From NCBI RefSeq assembly GCF_004339465.1, contig NZ_SMFY01000003.1, positions 372,001 to 436,000 of the forward strand: DNA of 64,000 bases, read 5' to 3'. The notes beneath the pieces were generated by a model. It was given only the letters and a program-made list of their open reading frames with translations. It made no database searches and was not told the DNA's origin. The position numbers and the translations under genes were made by a program. Below, one piece after another: positions 63,678 to 64,000 of the stretch. This DNA comes from Ancylobacter aquaticus (lineage in GTDB: Bacteria; Pseudomonadota; Alphaproteobacteria; Rhizobiales; Xanthobacteraceae). Positions within the stretch are counted from its first letter, which is position 1; each line of letters opens with the position of its first letter.

Positions 63678-64000
63678 TCACTCGTAGATGTGATCGAAGA
63701 AAGCCCGCTCCAGCGTTACGGCGCGGCGGAAGAAGGCGGAGGCATCGGCCCGGCCGGCGGCGTCGGTAGCCGCGCCGATGCGATTCAGCTCGCCGCGCAA
63801 CCAGGTGACGAAGCTGCGAAAACCGTCATTATTGTGCAGGGTGATCCATTCCGCATGCACGAAGTCGGGCGGAAGCTTTTCACCCGGCCGGTCGGCCCAG
63901 CTCAAGTAGATCCATTCGGCCACGGTGAGCACGGCTAGGCAACTGCCATAGTTCCGGCTGGCGGCGGCGTCCTTCATCAGGGCCTGGAAGCCGGATGTCG
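63678..64000 (-). CDS. TenA/THI-4 family protein, 5' end outside window
   Basis: The 3' 106 codons are visible. The frame continues past the internal Met at 63977 to the window edge (TSGFQALMKDAAA), so the start is beyond 64000. Family features: YGSCLAVLTVAEWIYLSWAD, PPDFVHAEWITLHNNDGFRS then FVTWLRGEL, and the C-terminal FFRRAVTLERAFFDHIYE with the conserved Glu. TenA proteins act as aminopyrimidine aminohydrolases in thiamine salvage. Whether the nucleophile Cys is present cannot be seen. Confidence 0.85.
   Translation of the reverse strand, partial: TSGFQALMKDAAASRNYGSCLAVLTVAEWIYLSWADRPGEKLPPDFVHAEWITLHNNDGFRSFVTWLRGELNRIGAATDAAGRADASAFFRRAVTLERAFFDHIYE

Noticed and set aside
63423..63687. 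Small overlapping open frames on both strands upstream of the tenA-family gene
   Set aside because: No ribosome binding site, no domain, and composition as expected by chance in GC-rich DNA.

Overview
The window is high-GC DNA with dense, short-spaced genes. The gene set points to an alphaproteobacterium of the order Hyphomicrobiales, probably near Xanthobacteraceae (Ancylobacter, Starkeya or Xanthobacter type). The evidence is a MucR/Ros regulator, a TIGR02302/DUF4175 protein, a DUF2125 protein and the gene orders proA-nadD-rsfS-rlmH-envC-ctpA-rppH, glnK-amtB, ftsK-lolA-xth, lptM-lysA-TIGR02302-hpt-ftsEX and zwf-pgl-edd. The genus is an inference from gene content; there is no rRNA in the window. 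I saw no tRNA, insertion sequence, phage or CRISPR array.

Layout. 1-12.7 kb: conserved block proA (5' end cut off), nadD, then rsfS, rlmH, envC-like, ctpA, a short membrane protein and rppH. It is interrupted at 1.9-7.7 kb by five accessory genes: an L,D-transpeptidase, a LysR regulator, an orphan BMP-type binding protein, a small secreted protein and an AT-richer membrane protein with a Clp-like serine-protease fold (COG3904 type). 12.7-18 kb: a tetR-RND efflux operon whose promoter lies between two near-identical palindromes. 18-29.5 kb: LON-like protein and thioredoxin (CnoX), ProX-type tRNA editing protein, an AlgJ/MBOAT acetylation pair, a C26 glutamine amidotransferase, a GntR regulator, Trm112, UbiH, TesB and glnK-amtB. 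29.6-35.2 kb: an accessory catabolic segment with decayed pieces of a tripartite tricarboxylate transporter (TctC fused to TctA), lhgO, a RraA-type aldolase, a frameshifted SDR, a LysR regulator and a DHDPS-family lyase/synthase. 35.2-51.5 kb: aminotransferase, ftsK, lolA, xth, lptM, lysA, TIGR02302, hpt, ftsEX, a YdcF-like protein, a hypothetical protein, chaC and DUF2125. 51.5-55.8 kb: Entner-Doudoroff operon zwf-pgl-edd. 56-61 kb: an intact tctCBA transporter, preceded by an AT-rich region full of inverted repeats and followed by its probable GntR/FCD regulator. 61-64 kb: TerB-like protein, a class I amidotransferase, mucR and the 3' part of a tenA-family gene.

How it fits together. The backbone serves housekeeping: proline, NAD, lysine and ubiquinone synthesis, ribosome silencing, division and cell-wall turnover (EnvC, FtsEX, FtsK, CtpA), lipoprotein and LPS export, nitrogen sensing and glucose catabolism. 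Accessory blocks for catabolism, efflux, envelope and uptake are spliced between these conserved groups. No single region is clearly a novel defence or biosynthetic system. The most unusual items are the AT-rich COG3904-type gene, the twin-operator efflux promoter, the decayed transporter that reads in frame into lhgO, the frameshifted SDR, the nested inverted repeats before tctC, and the short protein standing where a divergent polysaccharide deacetylase is usual.
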